A stretch of 9,384 bases of DNA from an uncultured Enorma sp. (GCA_905210055.1 CAJLVH010000067.1:1-9384), one strand, 5' to 3'; positions 1 to 6,725 are shown, counted from the first letter of the stretch. Translations and numbers: made by a program. The notes: generated from the sequence alone by a model not told the origin.

Positions 1-1460
1 GAGAGCCGCCAGCGGCCGCGTTCCTCCTCGGGCAGCTGCGATTCGTCGGGGCCACCGCCGAGTACGGAGGCGATGCGCGGGCGGTCGTGGCTTCCGAGCA
101 GGTTGAGGCTGCAGCGGAGCGCCTCGGGCGGGTAGTTCTCCGCGAGCGCCTCGATGCGGTCGGCTGCCTCCGCGGCAGGGATCGCATCGAGGAGGAAATC
201 GAGTACCATGGAACGGAAGGGGTAGTTCATGGCGGCGTCGAGCTCGTACCCCAAGAGGTAGTGGCGCGGCATGCCGTAGCTGATCTTGTTGGATGCGTCC
301 TCCCAGACCTCGCCGATGAGCACGGCGTCGGGCTTTTCGTCCAAGAGCACGTCGCGGATATCGGTGATGATCTGCTCGGTGAGTTCATCGGCCACATCGA
401 GGCGCCAGCCGCGCGCACCCGCCTGCGTCCAATGGCGGATCACGCCGTGTTCGCCGGCGATGAGTTTGCGTACGGTGGGAGAGGTGAGGTTGAGGTCGGG
501 CATGTTGCCGATGCCCCACCAACAGGCGTAGCTGCCGTCGGCGTTGAAACGGTACGCGTCGCGCCAAGGGGAGTCCTCGCCCGCCCATGCACCCGGCTCG
601 GGGTAGGTGCCGTAGCGGTTGAAGTAGACGGAATCGTCGCCCGTATGGTTGAACACGCCGTCGAGGATGATGGATATGCCGCGCGCCTCGGCTTCGCGGC
701 AGAGTTCGCGGAAATCCTCCTCGGTGCCGAGCATCGGGTCGATCTTGAGGTAGTCGGCCGTGTCGTATCGATGGTTGCTCGCCGCCGCGAAGATGGGGTT
801 CAGGTAGAGCACGGTGAAGCCCATCTCGGCGAGGCGGTCGAGGTCGGCCGTGATGCCCTTGAGCGAGCCCCCGTACATGTCCCAGCTCGCGATGGAGCCG
901 TCCTCGTTGCGGTCGTAGACGGGCGGTTCATTCCAATCCTCTACGATGCGCCGCGGCACGCCCTTGGTGGGGTGCTCGACGAGCGCCCGTTCGCAGCGCT
1001 CGCGCCACGCGGGGTCGCGCCGGTAGCGGTCGGGGAAGATTTGGTAGACCATGCCCTGTTCGTACCAGGTGGGACGAAGCTTGCGGGGCTGGAAGACGGT
1101 GATCTGGAACGACGGGCAGTCCGGATAGGTATACACCTGTCCCACGCCGCCGGTCTTGCCTTCCGGGGCACCGAGGTAGAGGCGTCGCGTGCTATCGGGA
1201 GCCTCCACGGCGATGTTGAAGCGGTACCACATGAGCGCGGGCTCTGGGCAAAGGAGCGTGCAGGTGAAGATGCCATCGGCGCGGCGCTCGAGGGGAACGA
1301 TGGTCTCGCCGCGCCCGTCGACCCAGACGCGCAGGTCGATGGCGAGGGCGTGCGCCGGGACATCCTCGGCACGCACGGAGAGCTCGACCGCGCTCCCCGC
1401 CTTGACGGCACCGAAGGGGAAGCGGTAAGCAATGTCACGGCTGTTGTGAATGAAGTTCAT
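1..1460 (-). CDS. GH13 alpha-glycosidase (neopullulanase/cyclomaltodextrinase-like), 3' end outside window
   Basis: Hydrolyses alpha-glucosidic bonds in maltodextrins or related alpha-glucans; no signal peptide is seen, so probably cytoplasmic. The first 486 codons are visible and the frame is open to the left edge. Residues 1-125 look like the N-terminal beta-sandwich of neopullulanase-type enzymes (start MNFIHNSRDIAYRFPFGAV). The GH13 barrel begins near WYEQGMVYQIFPDRY (132-146). Conserved regions: DGVFNH (267-272), MPDLN (320-324), GWRLDVADE (351-359) with nucleophile D355, GEVW (383-386) with acid/base E384, and LLGSHD (454-459) with D459, so the catalytic triad is intact. The ATG at 1460 fits the family N-terminus. 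An in-frame GTG at 1505 exists but has no support. No good ribosome binding site precedes the ATG. It points the same way as the glg genes but is separated from glgA by hairpins and a foreign gene remnant. Substrate cannot be fixed from sequence. Confidence 0.9.
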   Translation of the reverse strand, partial: MNFIHNSRDIAYRFPFGAVKAGSAVELSVRAEDVPAHALAIDLRVWVDGRGETIVPLERRADGIFTCTLLCPEPALMWYRFNIAVEAPDSTRRLYLGAPEGKTGGVGQVYTYPDCPSFQITVFQPRKLRPTWYEQGMVYQIFPDRYRRDPAWRERCERALVEHPTKGVPRRIVEDWNEPPVYDRNEDGSIASWDMYGGSLKGITADLDRLAEMGFTVLYLNPIFAAASNHRYDTADYLKIDPMLGTEEDFRELCREAEARGISIILDGVFNHTGDDSVYFNRYGTYPEPGAWAGEDSPWRDAYRFNADGSYACWWGIGNMPDLNLTSPTVRKLIAGEHGVIRHWTQAGARGWRLDVADELTEQIITDIRDVLLDEKPDAVLIGEVWEDASNKISYGMPRHYLLGYELDAAMNYPFRSMVLDFLLDAIPAAEAADRIEALAENYPPEALRCSLNLLGSHDRPRIASVLGGGPDESQLPEEERGRWRL

Positions 1461-1507
1461 AGTCTGTTGGCCTATCAGGTTGCTGAGCTTGCGAAATAAG
1501 CGCACCA

Positions 1508-1536
1508 AGTATACCTGATGCCATCGTAGACGAGAA
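1508..1536 (-). promoter_or_regulatory. Candidate sigma-70-type promoter for the GH13 gene
   Basis: On the minus strand a TATACT box (1513-1508, one mismatch to TATAAT) lies 17 nt after TTCTCG (1536-1531), a poor -35 match. Transcription would start near 1501 and leave a leader of about 40 nt before the ATG at 1460. Both boxes lie inside the antisense remnant of the restriction gene. The glycosidase needs a promoter somewhere here because hairpins separate it from glgA. Evidence is motif match and position only. Confidence 0.3.
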
Positions 1537-2016
1537 GGCCACCATGATCGTTGAGCATATCAGCTACAACCGGCTTGAGGAGCGCTATGATGCCGCGATC
1601 TTCACCGAGTCGATGCCCGAGAACATGTCGCGCGTCTATCATGCGCGGAAGAACGTTCAAGATTACGTATTTCCCGATGGCGCTGCCGAGCGGTCGGTGG
1701 AGCGCCGCTTTGCGGAGGATCTGGATGCAGCCGACGAGGTGGTAGTGTATGCCAAGCTGCCGCGCTCGTTCCAGATTCCCACGCCCGTGGGCGGTTATGC
1801 TCCCGATTGGGCGATCGCTTTCAAGCGCGATGCCGTGAAGCACGTTTCTTTGTCGCCGAGACGAAGGGCTCCATGGAGTCCATGCAGCTGCGAGGCGTTG
1901 AGCGAGCTAAAATCGCCTGCGCGCGCAAGCTCTTCAACGAGATGAGCGATGTTGACGTTCGCTATGACGCGGTGGATAGCTACGAGAGCCTGTTGGAGTT
2001 GGTACGCTCGTCGTAA
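1511..2016 (+). pseudogene. C-terminal remnant of type III restriction endonuclease subunit (Res), truncated and frameshifted
   Basis: This is the only plus-strand gene trace. The translation resembles the C-terminus of type III Res proteins: MIVEHISYNRLEERYDAAIF, then a stretch with RRFAEDLDAADEVVVYAKLP, then FQIPTPVGGYAPDWAIAF. After a frame change it continues FFVAETKGSMESMQLRGVE and ends VDSYESLLELVRSS. It contains the PD...ExK nuclease core: Pro-Asp at 1802-1807 and Glu-Thr-Lys at 1858-1866. The frame switches within the TTT run at 1845-1847, consistent with one lost base, so PD and ExK lie in different frames. Family-like sequence (IPDAIVDEKAT) continues in frame upstream of the ATG at 1544, so that ATG is not the true start. 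A full Res is roughly 900-1000 residues; helicase domain and Mod partner are absent. Base composition looks less GC-rich than the flanks. The frameshift could be a sequencing error, but the 5' truncation stands. Confidence 0.82.
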
Positions 2017-2077
2017 TTGGGTTGAGTCTGGGGAGCCTTCTACGCTAACGCCTGCTGCGATTATAGGCGCATAGCAT

Positions 2078-2108
2078 GAGCGCGAGGGGCGGGGTGCCCC
2101 TCGCGCTC
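2078..2108. terminator. Perfect 13-bp GC-rich hairpin, probable terminator without U-tract
   Basis: GAGCGCGAGGGGC (2078-2090) and its exact reverse complement (2096-2108) flank a 5-nt loop. It lies 53 nt past the glgA stop and 61 nt past the end of the restriction remnant, so it could end transcription from either side. No T-run follows on either strand, so intrinsic termination is inferred from position and stem strength only. Confidence 0.5.
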
Positions 2109-2125
2109 GGATGGTAACGAACGCT

Positions 2126-2142
2126 CCCGCCAAGCAGGCGGG
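2126..2142 (-). terminator. Short hairpin just after glgA
   Basis: CCCGCC (2126-2131) pairs with GGCGGG (2137-2142) around a 5-nt loop, 18 nt downstream of the glgA stop on the minus strand. The bases after it (AGCGTTCGTT) are only mildly T-rich. With the stronger hairpin at 2078-2108 it could form a tandem end of the glgA transcript. Six base pairs is weak evidence alone. Confidence 0.3.
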
Positions 2143-2160
2143 CTGGATGGATGATGCGGC

Positions 2161-4263
2161 TTACGAGCGCTTACGCGTCGTACGGCGAGCCGTGGTCTTC
2201 GCCTTTGTGGCGGAAGTCTTGGTCGCGGCGGGCGCGGTGGCGTCGGCCTTCTCGGTTGCAGGCTTCGCGGCGGCCGGTGCGGATGCGGCCTCTGGAGCCT
2301 GCTTCGCTACTGGCGCGGTCTTGGCGGCAGCGGTCGTGGTGGTTGCCGTCTTCTTCGCGGCTGTGGTCCTCGTCGCGCTCGTTGTTGTCTTGGAGGCCGT
2401 GGCCTTCTTCGCCGTGGCAGCCTTCGTGGTCGAAGTCGCCTTCGCCGTCGTCTTCTTGGCAGCAGCAGTCGACTTCGAGGCCGTGGTCTTCGTCGTCGAG
2501 GTGGCAGTCTTGGTCGCGGTGCCCTTCCGCGTCGTCGTGCGCTTCTTGGCTGCGGGCTTCGCCTCGGGCTCGGGCTTGACCTCGGCTTCCTGCTTCGTCT
2601 CAGCCTTGGGTTCCGCCTTCGGCGCTTCATCGGTCTTCGGTGCCGGCTGCGTTTTCACGGTGGCTTCCGCCTCGGTCTCGGGAGCAGCCTCGACCTTCGG
2701 CTCCTCCGCCTTGGCCTCAACCTCGGCCTCGGCCTCGGCCACCGGCTCCACGACGGGCTTGGGCGCAGCCTTCGTCTTCGGCTCCTCCACGACCGGCGGG
2801 AACGCGTCGGTATCTGGGCGCAGCCAGCGGAAGAGGTCGATATAGGCATGTGCGCTCTTCGCCCAGCTGAAATCGCTCGACATGGCGTTCTTCACGAGCG
2901 TATCGAAGCCGGCGCGATCGTCCCAGAACAGGCGCGCGCCGCGGAAGACGGCGTCGCCCATCTCCTCGCCGTTGAAGTTCGCGAATGTGAAGCCCGTGCC
3001 CTCGCCGGTGAATTGGTTGTAGGGCTGCACGGTGTCGCGGAGGCCGCCCGTCTCGCGCACCACGGGCAGGGTGCCGTAGCGCATGGCGATCATCTGCGAC
3101 AGGCCACACGGCTCGAAGAGCGACGGCATGAGGAACAGGTCCGCGCCGGCGTACATGCGGTGGGAGAGGGCGTTGTCGAACGTGATACGCGCAGCGCACG
3201 TGCCGGGATACTTGTTGGCGAAGTAGCGCACCGGCTCCTCGTAGTCGCCCGTGCCGAGGATCGCGACCTGCACGCCGCCCGAGAGGATGCGGTCGAGCGC
3301 GTAGGTGACGAGGTCCATGCCCTTCTGGCGCGTAAGGCGCGTGACCATGACCATGAGTGGGCGGTCGTCGCGCACCTCGAGCCCGAGCTCCTCCTGGAGC
3401 GCTCGCTTGCATGCGGCCTTGCCGGACATGTCGGAGAGGCTATAGTTCGCCGTGATCATGGGGTCAGTCGCAGGGTTCCACGCATCCGTGTCGATGCCGT
3501 TCAGGATGCCTTGGAGCGAGATCGAGCGGTCGCGCAGGATCCCGTCGAGACCCTCACCGTATTCAGGCGTCTGGATCTCCTGCGCGTAGGTCGGGCTCAC
3601 CGTGGTGATGGCATCTGCATAGTGCAGCGCGCCCATCATGAAGTTGATGGAGCGGTCGTCGCAGCGGAGCTGGCTTGCTGCGGCGGGGATGTGCGCGAGC
3701 CCCAGGATGTCGTTCAGGATGGTGTCGGAGTACTGGCCCTGGAAGGCGATGTTGTGGATCGAGAACACCGTCTTCACGCGCTCGTAGAGTGGCAGCCCCT
3801 GGTAGAACTCGCGCAGGAACACGGGAGCGAGCGCGGTGTGCCAGTCGTTGCAGTGCAGCACGTCGCACGTGAAGCCCTCGGGCAGGTGCTGGAGGCTCTC
3901 GCAGATGGCCTTCGAGAAGAACGCGAAGCGCTCGCCGTCATCGAAGAAGCCGTACGGATAGCTGCGGTTGAAATAGTGCTCGTTATCGACGAAGAGATAG
4001 ATCACTCCGTCTTGGTCGAGTCGCTCGAGCCCGCAGTACTCGTTGCGCCATCCCAAGCTCACGTAGAAGTCGCACAGGTGCTCCATGCGGCTTTTGTATT
4101 CCTCGGCGATGCTGCCGTACTTCGGCACCATCACGATGACCTCGGCACCCGCCTCCACGAGCGCGCGCGGCAGCGATCCTGCGACATCGCCCAGGCCGCC
4201 CGTCTTCACGAAGGGCGCCGCCTCCGCCGAAGCGAGGACGATCTGCATCTTCTTTTCTGCCAT
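2161..4263 (-). CDS. glgA: Glycogen synthase (GT5, ADP-glucose) with long C-terminal tail
   Basis: Transfers glucose from ADP-glucose to the non-reducing end of a growing alpha-1,4-glucan in the cytoplasm. The product is 700 residues against about 480 for typical bacterial GlgA. Residues 1-485 are a complete GT5 enzyme: KTGGLGDV (20-27) at the ADP-glucose site, DVLHCNDWHTAL (134-145), VFSIHN (166-171), LNGID (254-258), TRLTRQKG (308-315), SLFEPCGLSQM (381-391) with the conserved Glu384, and RETGGLRDTV (403-412). Residues 486-700 are a low-complexity tail, listed separately. The start is the ATG at 4263 because GlgA proteins begin MxIxxASxExxP and GAGGGGG lies 5 nt upstream (4275-4269). The frame is open further upstream, but that would translate a terminator hairpin. 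It lies 147 nt after glgD beyond that terminator, so it may be transcribed partly on its own. Confidence 0.96.
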   Translation of the reverse strand: MAEKKMQIVLASAEAAPFVKTGGLGDVAGSLPRALVEAGAEVIVMVPKYGSIAEEYKSRMEHLCDFYVSLGWRNEYCGLERLDQDGVIYLFVDNEHYFNRSYPYGFFDDGERFAFFSKAICESLQHLPEGFTCDVLHCNDWHTALAPVFLREFYQGLPLYERVKTVFSIHNIAFQGQYSDTILNDILGLAHIPAAASQLRCDDRSINFMMGALHYADAITTVSPTYAQEIQTPEYGEGLDGILRDRSISLQGILNGIDTDAWNPATDPMITANYSLSDMSGKAACKRALQEELGLEVRDDRPLMVMVTRLTRQKGMDLVTYALDRILSGGVQVAILGTGDYEEPVRYFANKYPGTCAARITFDNALSHRMYAGADLFLMPSLFEPCGLSQMIAMRYGTLPVVRETGGLRDTVQPYNQFTGEGTGFTFANFNGEEMGDAVFRGARLFWDDRAGFDTLVKNAMSSDFSWAKSAHAYIDLFRWLRPDTDAFPPVVEEPKTKAAPKPVVEPVAEAEAEVEAKAEEPKVEAAPETEAEATVKTQPAPKTDEAPKAEPKAETKQEAEVKPEPEAKPAAKKRTTTRKGTATKTATSTTKTTASKSTAAAKKTTAKATSTTKAATAKKATASKTTTSATRTTAAKKTATTTTAAAKTAPVAKQAPEAASAPAAAKPATEKADATAPAATKTSATKAKTTARRTTRKRS
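2164..2808 (-). other. Low-complexity acidic-then-basic C-terminal tail of GlgA
   Basis: This codes for GlgA residues 486-700. Residues 493-570 are rich in Glu, Pro, Ala and Lys, with 21 acidic and 12 basic residues by my count. Residues 571-650 are almost entirely Lys, Thr, Ala, Ser and Arg, with 19 basic and no acidic residues, resembling the tails of bacterial histone H1-like proteins. Residues 651-680 are Ala/Pro-rich and neutral to mixed. The last 20 residues are basic again and end TTARRTTRKRS. No aromatic residue occurs in 486-700 after Phe488, so it is very probably disordered. The reading frame is intact, so this is an extension of the protein and not a readthrough of a lost stop. 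Function is unknown; binding to an anionic partner or self-association is conjecture. Confidence 0.85.
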
Positions 4264-4268
4264 GGGTA

Positions 4269-4275
4269 CCCCCTC
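4269..4275 (-). promoter_or_regulatory. Ribosome binding site fixing the glgA start
   Basis: GAGGGGG on the minus strand, 5 nt before the ATG at 4263. It selects this start over the longer in-frame extension reaching 4380, which has no comparable site and would run through the terminator at 4345-4377. Confidence 0.7.
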
Positions 4276-4344
4276 GGTATATCGAATGTCGAACAGCTTG
4301 CCTCGCAACGTGTGCGTCGTGCGCCCGGTGCGCGGTGCCGTTCC

Positions 4345-4377
4345 AAAACCGCCGCCCGGATGCCCGGACGGCGGTTT
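4345..4377 (-). terminator. Intrinsic terminator between glgD and glgA
   Basis: On the minus-strand transcript AAACCGCCG pairs with CGGCGGTTT (outer 9 bp), followed inward by one U-G wobble and a 4-bp CCGG/CCGG stem around the loop GCAU. The stem totals 14 pairs and ends in TTTT (4377 to 4345). This is a textbook Rho-independent shape 33 nt after the glgD stop. On the plus strand the wobble becomes a C-A mismatch, so the element is best formed in the glg direction. It should end or attenuate transcripts before glgA. I see no convincing promoter in the remaining 81 nt before the glgA start; a TATACC at 4281-4276 is too close to the ATG to be useful. Confidence 0.75.
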
Positions 4378-4410
4378 CATTGTAGCGAAGTTGCCGCGTT
4401 CGATGCCAAT

Positions 4411-5517
4411 TTAGAGCATCTGGTTCTTGCCGACGACGAGGATCGCGTCGGGCGTGCCACGCAGCTCGGTGTTCGCGGGCACCGTGTTGCCCTTGTCGAG
4501 GATGGCGTTCTCCACGCGTGCGCCGCTCTTGATCACGCAGGACTGCATGATGATGCTGTTCGTGACGCTCGCGCCGCTCTCCACGATCACGCCGCGCGCC
4601 AGGATGGAGCCGCGCACCGTGCCCTGGATCTCGCACCCGGCGGAGATGAGCGAGTTCGTCGCGTTGCTACCGGTGAAGTACTTCGCCGGCGGTGCGTCAT
4701 GCGCCTTCGTCATGATCGGGCGATCCTTGCGGAAGAGCTGGTCAGCGAAGAGCGGGTCGCGCAGCTCCATGCTGCGGTCGTAGTAGGTCTTCTCGTTGAA
4801 GATGCCGATCGCGTAGCCCTTGAACTCGTAGCTGCACACGTCGATGAGGCCGAAGTCACCAGCGATCGCCTCGAAGATGTCAAGGTAGTCGGCGCTCTGG
4901 TAACGATCGATGATCTGCAGGAGCACGTCGCGGTTGATCACGAAGCAGTCGATGAACTTGTTATCGCCGTACTCGCAGCCCGGTTCCACCTTCTGCACGC
5001 GGCCACGATCGCCGATGATGAGGCGCGAGCAGTCCGTGTGCTTGCGCTCGGCGTTCACGTAGACCATGGTGATTCCGGCACCGGAGCGCTCGTGCGCGTC
5101 GATGATCTCGTCGAGCTCGAGGTTGAAGATGATGTTCGACGCCATCATGACCACGTAGGGCGCCTCGGAGCGCTCGAAGAGCTCCTTGTTGGAGATGATG
5201 TCGCGCAAAAGGAAGCGCATGCCCTGCTTCGTGGTGCCGTAGGGGTTGCCCGGAACGGGGAAGAGGCCGCCCTTCTTGCGGTCGAGCATCCAGTCCTTGC
5301 CGTGGCCCACGTGGTCCAAGATGGAGCGCCAGTTGCCGGGCAGCACGAGGCCGACGGTCCTGATGCCGGCGTTCGCCATGTTGGAGAGCGGGAAGTCGAT
5401 CAGGCGATAGCGACCCATGAACGGCACGGAAGCGATGGAGCGGTTCTCCACGAGCACGCTCTTCTCCGTGCTCGAATAGTTAGCGGTGATATAGCCGATG
5501 GCCTTCTGGTTGATCAT
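4411..5517 (-). CDS. glgD: GlgD, non-catalytic ADP-glucose pyrophosphorylase subunit
   Basis: A degenerate paralogue of GlgC that in Firmicutes partners GlgC and alters its activity. The 368 residues match the usual length. The fold markers remain (PFMGRYRLIDFPLSNMANAG, 32-51), but the N-terminal GGxGxRL nucleotide loop is replaced by GYITANYSSTEKS (8-20). The SGD metal-binding motif of GlgC is replaced by ASN (126-128, Asp to Asn), so it is probably inactive alone. A left-handed beta-helix with hexapeptide-like repeats covers about 283-355 (for example GCEIQGTVRGSILARGVIVE). The start at 5517 lies 4 nt after the glgC stop. The AAGGGGG ribosome site (5533-5527) sits in the last glgC codons, which indicates translational coupling and roughly matched synthesis of the two subunits. 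Confidence 0.93.
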   Translation of the reverse strand: MINQKAIGYITANYSSTEKSVLVENRSIASVPFMGRYRLIDFPLSNMANAGIRTVGLVLPGNWRSILDHVGHGKDWMLDRKKGGLFPVPGNPYGTTKQGMRFLLRDIISNKELFERSEAPYVVMMASNIIFNLELDEIIDAHERSGAGITMVYVNAERKHTDCSRLIIGDRGRVQKVEPGCEYGDNKFIDCFVINRDVLLQIIDRYQSADYLDIFEAIAGDFGLIDVCSYEFKGYAIGIFNEKTYYDRSMELRDPLFADQLFRKDRPIMTKAHDAPPAKYFTGSNATNSLISAGCEIQGTVRGSILARGVIVESGASVTNSIIMQSCVIKSGARVENAILDKGNTVPANTELRGTPDAILVVGKNQML

Positions 5518-5521
5518 CGGT

Positions 5522-6667
5522 TCATTCCCCCTTCCCGATGACGACGTCGTTTCCGACGACGGCCGTATCCTTCGTGGTGTCGACGGAGCCGAGCTTCACG
5601 CCCTCTTCCACGACAGCGTTTTCGCCCAGGATGGCGCGGCTCACGTATGCGCCGCTCTTCACCACGGCACCGGGCAGGAGCACGGAGTCCTCGACGACGG
5701 CGCGCTCACCCACGTACGCATCGGTGGAGATGATCGAATGGCGCACAGTGCCGAGGATCCGGCAGCCGTTCGAGATGAGGCAGTCATCCACGTTGCCCTC
5801 TGGCCCGATGTAGTGCGGCGGGCGCGTCGCATCGTTCGACATGACGGGCACGACGTTGTCGAAGAGGTCGAATGCCGGGTTCTGGCCGAGCAGGTCCATC
5901 GAGGTCTCATGGTAACTCGCGATGGTGCCGACGTCGCGCCAGAAGCCGTGGAACTCATGGACGAAGAGGCGCTTGCCCTCGGCGAGCGCGTTCGGAATGA
6001 TGTCGCCGCCGAAGTCGTGACTCGAGCGCTGGTCGATCGCATCGTCCTCGAGCGTCTTGATGAGGAAGTCGGCGGTGAAGATGTAGATGCCCATGGAGGC
6101 GAGATTCGAATCGGGCTTCTCGGGCTTCTCGGTGAACTTCACGATGCGGCCGTCCTCGTCGGCGGTGAGGATGCCGAAGCGGCTCGCTTCCTCCCAGGGC
6201 ACCGGCATGACGGCGACGGTGAGGTCCGCGCCGTTGGCGATGTGCGAATCGAGCATGGCACGGTAGTCCATGCGGTAGAGGGCGTCGCCGGAGAGGATGA
6301 GGACGTACTCCGGGTCATGGCTCTTGATGTAGTCGAGGTTCTGGGTCACGGCGTCGGCCGTGCCGGCGTACCACGTGCCGCCTTCCTGCGTGGCGTAGGG
6401 CGGCAGGATCGATACACCCGCGCCCTTCTCGTCCAGATCCCACGCGCTGCCCGATCCCAGGTAGGCGTGCAGCTGGTAGGGGCGATACTGCGTGAGCACG
6501 CCCACCGTGTCGATACCGGAGTTCGCGCAGTTGGACAGCGTGAAGTCGATGATGCGGTACTTTCCGCCGAACGAGACCGCGGGTTTTGCGATCTTCGATG
6601 TGAGCGCCCCGAGCCTCGAACCTTGCCCTCCTGCGAGGAGCATGGCGATGCATTCCTTCTTGCTCAT
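5522..6667 (-). CDS. glgC: Glucose-1-phosphate adenylyltransferase, catalytic subunit
   Basis: Makes ADP-glucose and pyrophosphate from glucose-1-phosphate and ATP, the committed step of bacterial glycogen synthesis. The 381 residues equal the usual Firmicutes-type length. Visible motifs: LAGGQGSRLGALT (11-23), KPAVSFGGKYRIIDFTLSNC (28-47), WYAGTADAV (99-107), SGDALYRMDY (126-135) with metal-ligand Asp128, FTEKP (178-182), SMGIYIF (191-197) and WRDVGTI (243-249). A left-handed beta-helix of hexapeptide repeats follows from about 290 to the end. SGDALYRMDY departs from the common SGDHIYKMDY but keeps the acidic residues. A GAAGGGA ribosome site lies 7 nt before the ATG at 6667. The gene follows glgP by 91 nt and is coupled to glgD downstream. 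Confidence 0.96.
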   Translation of the reverse strand: MSKKECIAMLLAGGQGSRLGALTSKIAKPAVSFGGKYRIIDFTLSNCANSGIDTVGVLTQYRPYQLHAYLGSGSAWDLDEKGAGVSILPPYATQEGGTWYAGTADAVTQNLDYIKSHDPEYVLILSGDALYRMDYRAMLDSHIANGADLTVAVMPVPWEEASRFGILTADEDGRIVKFTEKPEKPDSNLASMGIYIFTADFLIKTLEDDAIDQRSSHDFGGDIIPNALAEGKRLFVHEFHGFWRDVGTIASYHETSMDLLGQNPAFDLFDNVVPVMSNDATRPPHYIGPEGNVDDCLISNGCRILGTVRHSIISTDAYVGERAVVEDSVLLPGAVVKSGAYVSRAILGENAVVEEGVKLGSVDTTKDTAVVGNDVVIGKGE

Positions 6668-6708
6668 CGTGTGTTCCCTTCAGATTCCGTGCTGTATAAC
6701 CTTTCTAG

Positions 6709-6725
6709 CCCGGGAGGCACCCGGG
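6709..6725 (-). other. Small hairpin in the glgP-glgC gap
   Basis: Two CCCGGG hexamers (6709-6714 and 6720-6725) separated by 5 nt form a 6-bp stem in the 91-nt gap. There is no T-run after it (CTAGAAAGG follows), so it is more likely an RNA stability or partial termination element than a full terminator. A TATACA box follows it at 6697-6692 on the minus strand, but without a good -35 box, so I do not call a promoter for glgC. Confidence 0.3.

Noticed and set aside
87..1499. Plus-strand open frame of 470 codons opposite the GH13 gene
   Set aside because: The minus strand carries all four GH13 catalytic regions in one open frame to the window edge. The plus frame is its shadow and looks dominant only because the real gene has no stop inside the window.
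1544..1945. A stand-alone plus-strand protein of 133 residues
   Set aside because: Its last 30 or so residues are out-of-frame nonsense, while the adjacent frame continues the Res similarity. The in-frame family-like sequence also starts before its ATG, so it is a fragment and not a gene.
2164..2808. Tandem DNA repeat or repeat array
   Set aside because: Short units such as CTTCTTGGC and GCCGTGGTC recur irregularly without fixed period. They follow from Lys/Ala/Thr codon use in the GlgA tail and not from a repeat array or CRISPR.
2111..2845. Plus-strand Val/Ala/Phe-rich frame that looks like a membrane protein
   Set aside because: The reverse complement of Lys, Thr and Ala codons gives Phe, Leu, Val, Gly, Arg and Ala codons. 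The apparent hydrophobicity is produced by the low-complexity tail of glgA on the other strand.
4264..4380. Longer glgA with 39 extra N-terminal residues
   Set aside because: The extension would encode the terminator hairpin and has no family similarity. The internal ATG at 4263 has a good ribosome site and fits the family N-terminus.
2848..5541. Very long plus-strand open frame of 897 codons opposite glgA and glgD
   Set aside because: The minus strand holds clear GT5 and GlgD motifs. The plus translation is Val/Ala/His/Arg/Glu/Asp-rich with no recognisable motif and spans two genes and a terminator, a typical antisense open frame in high-GC DNA.
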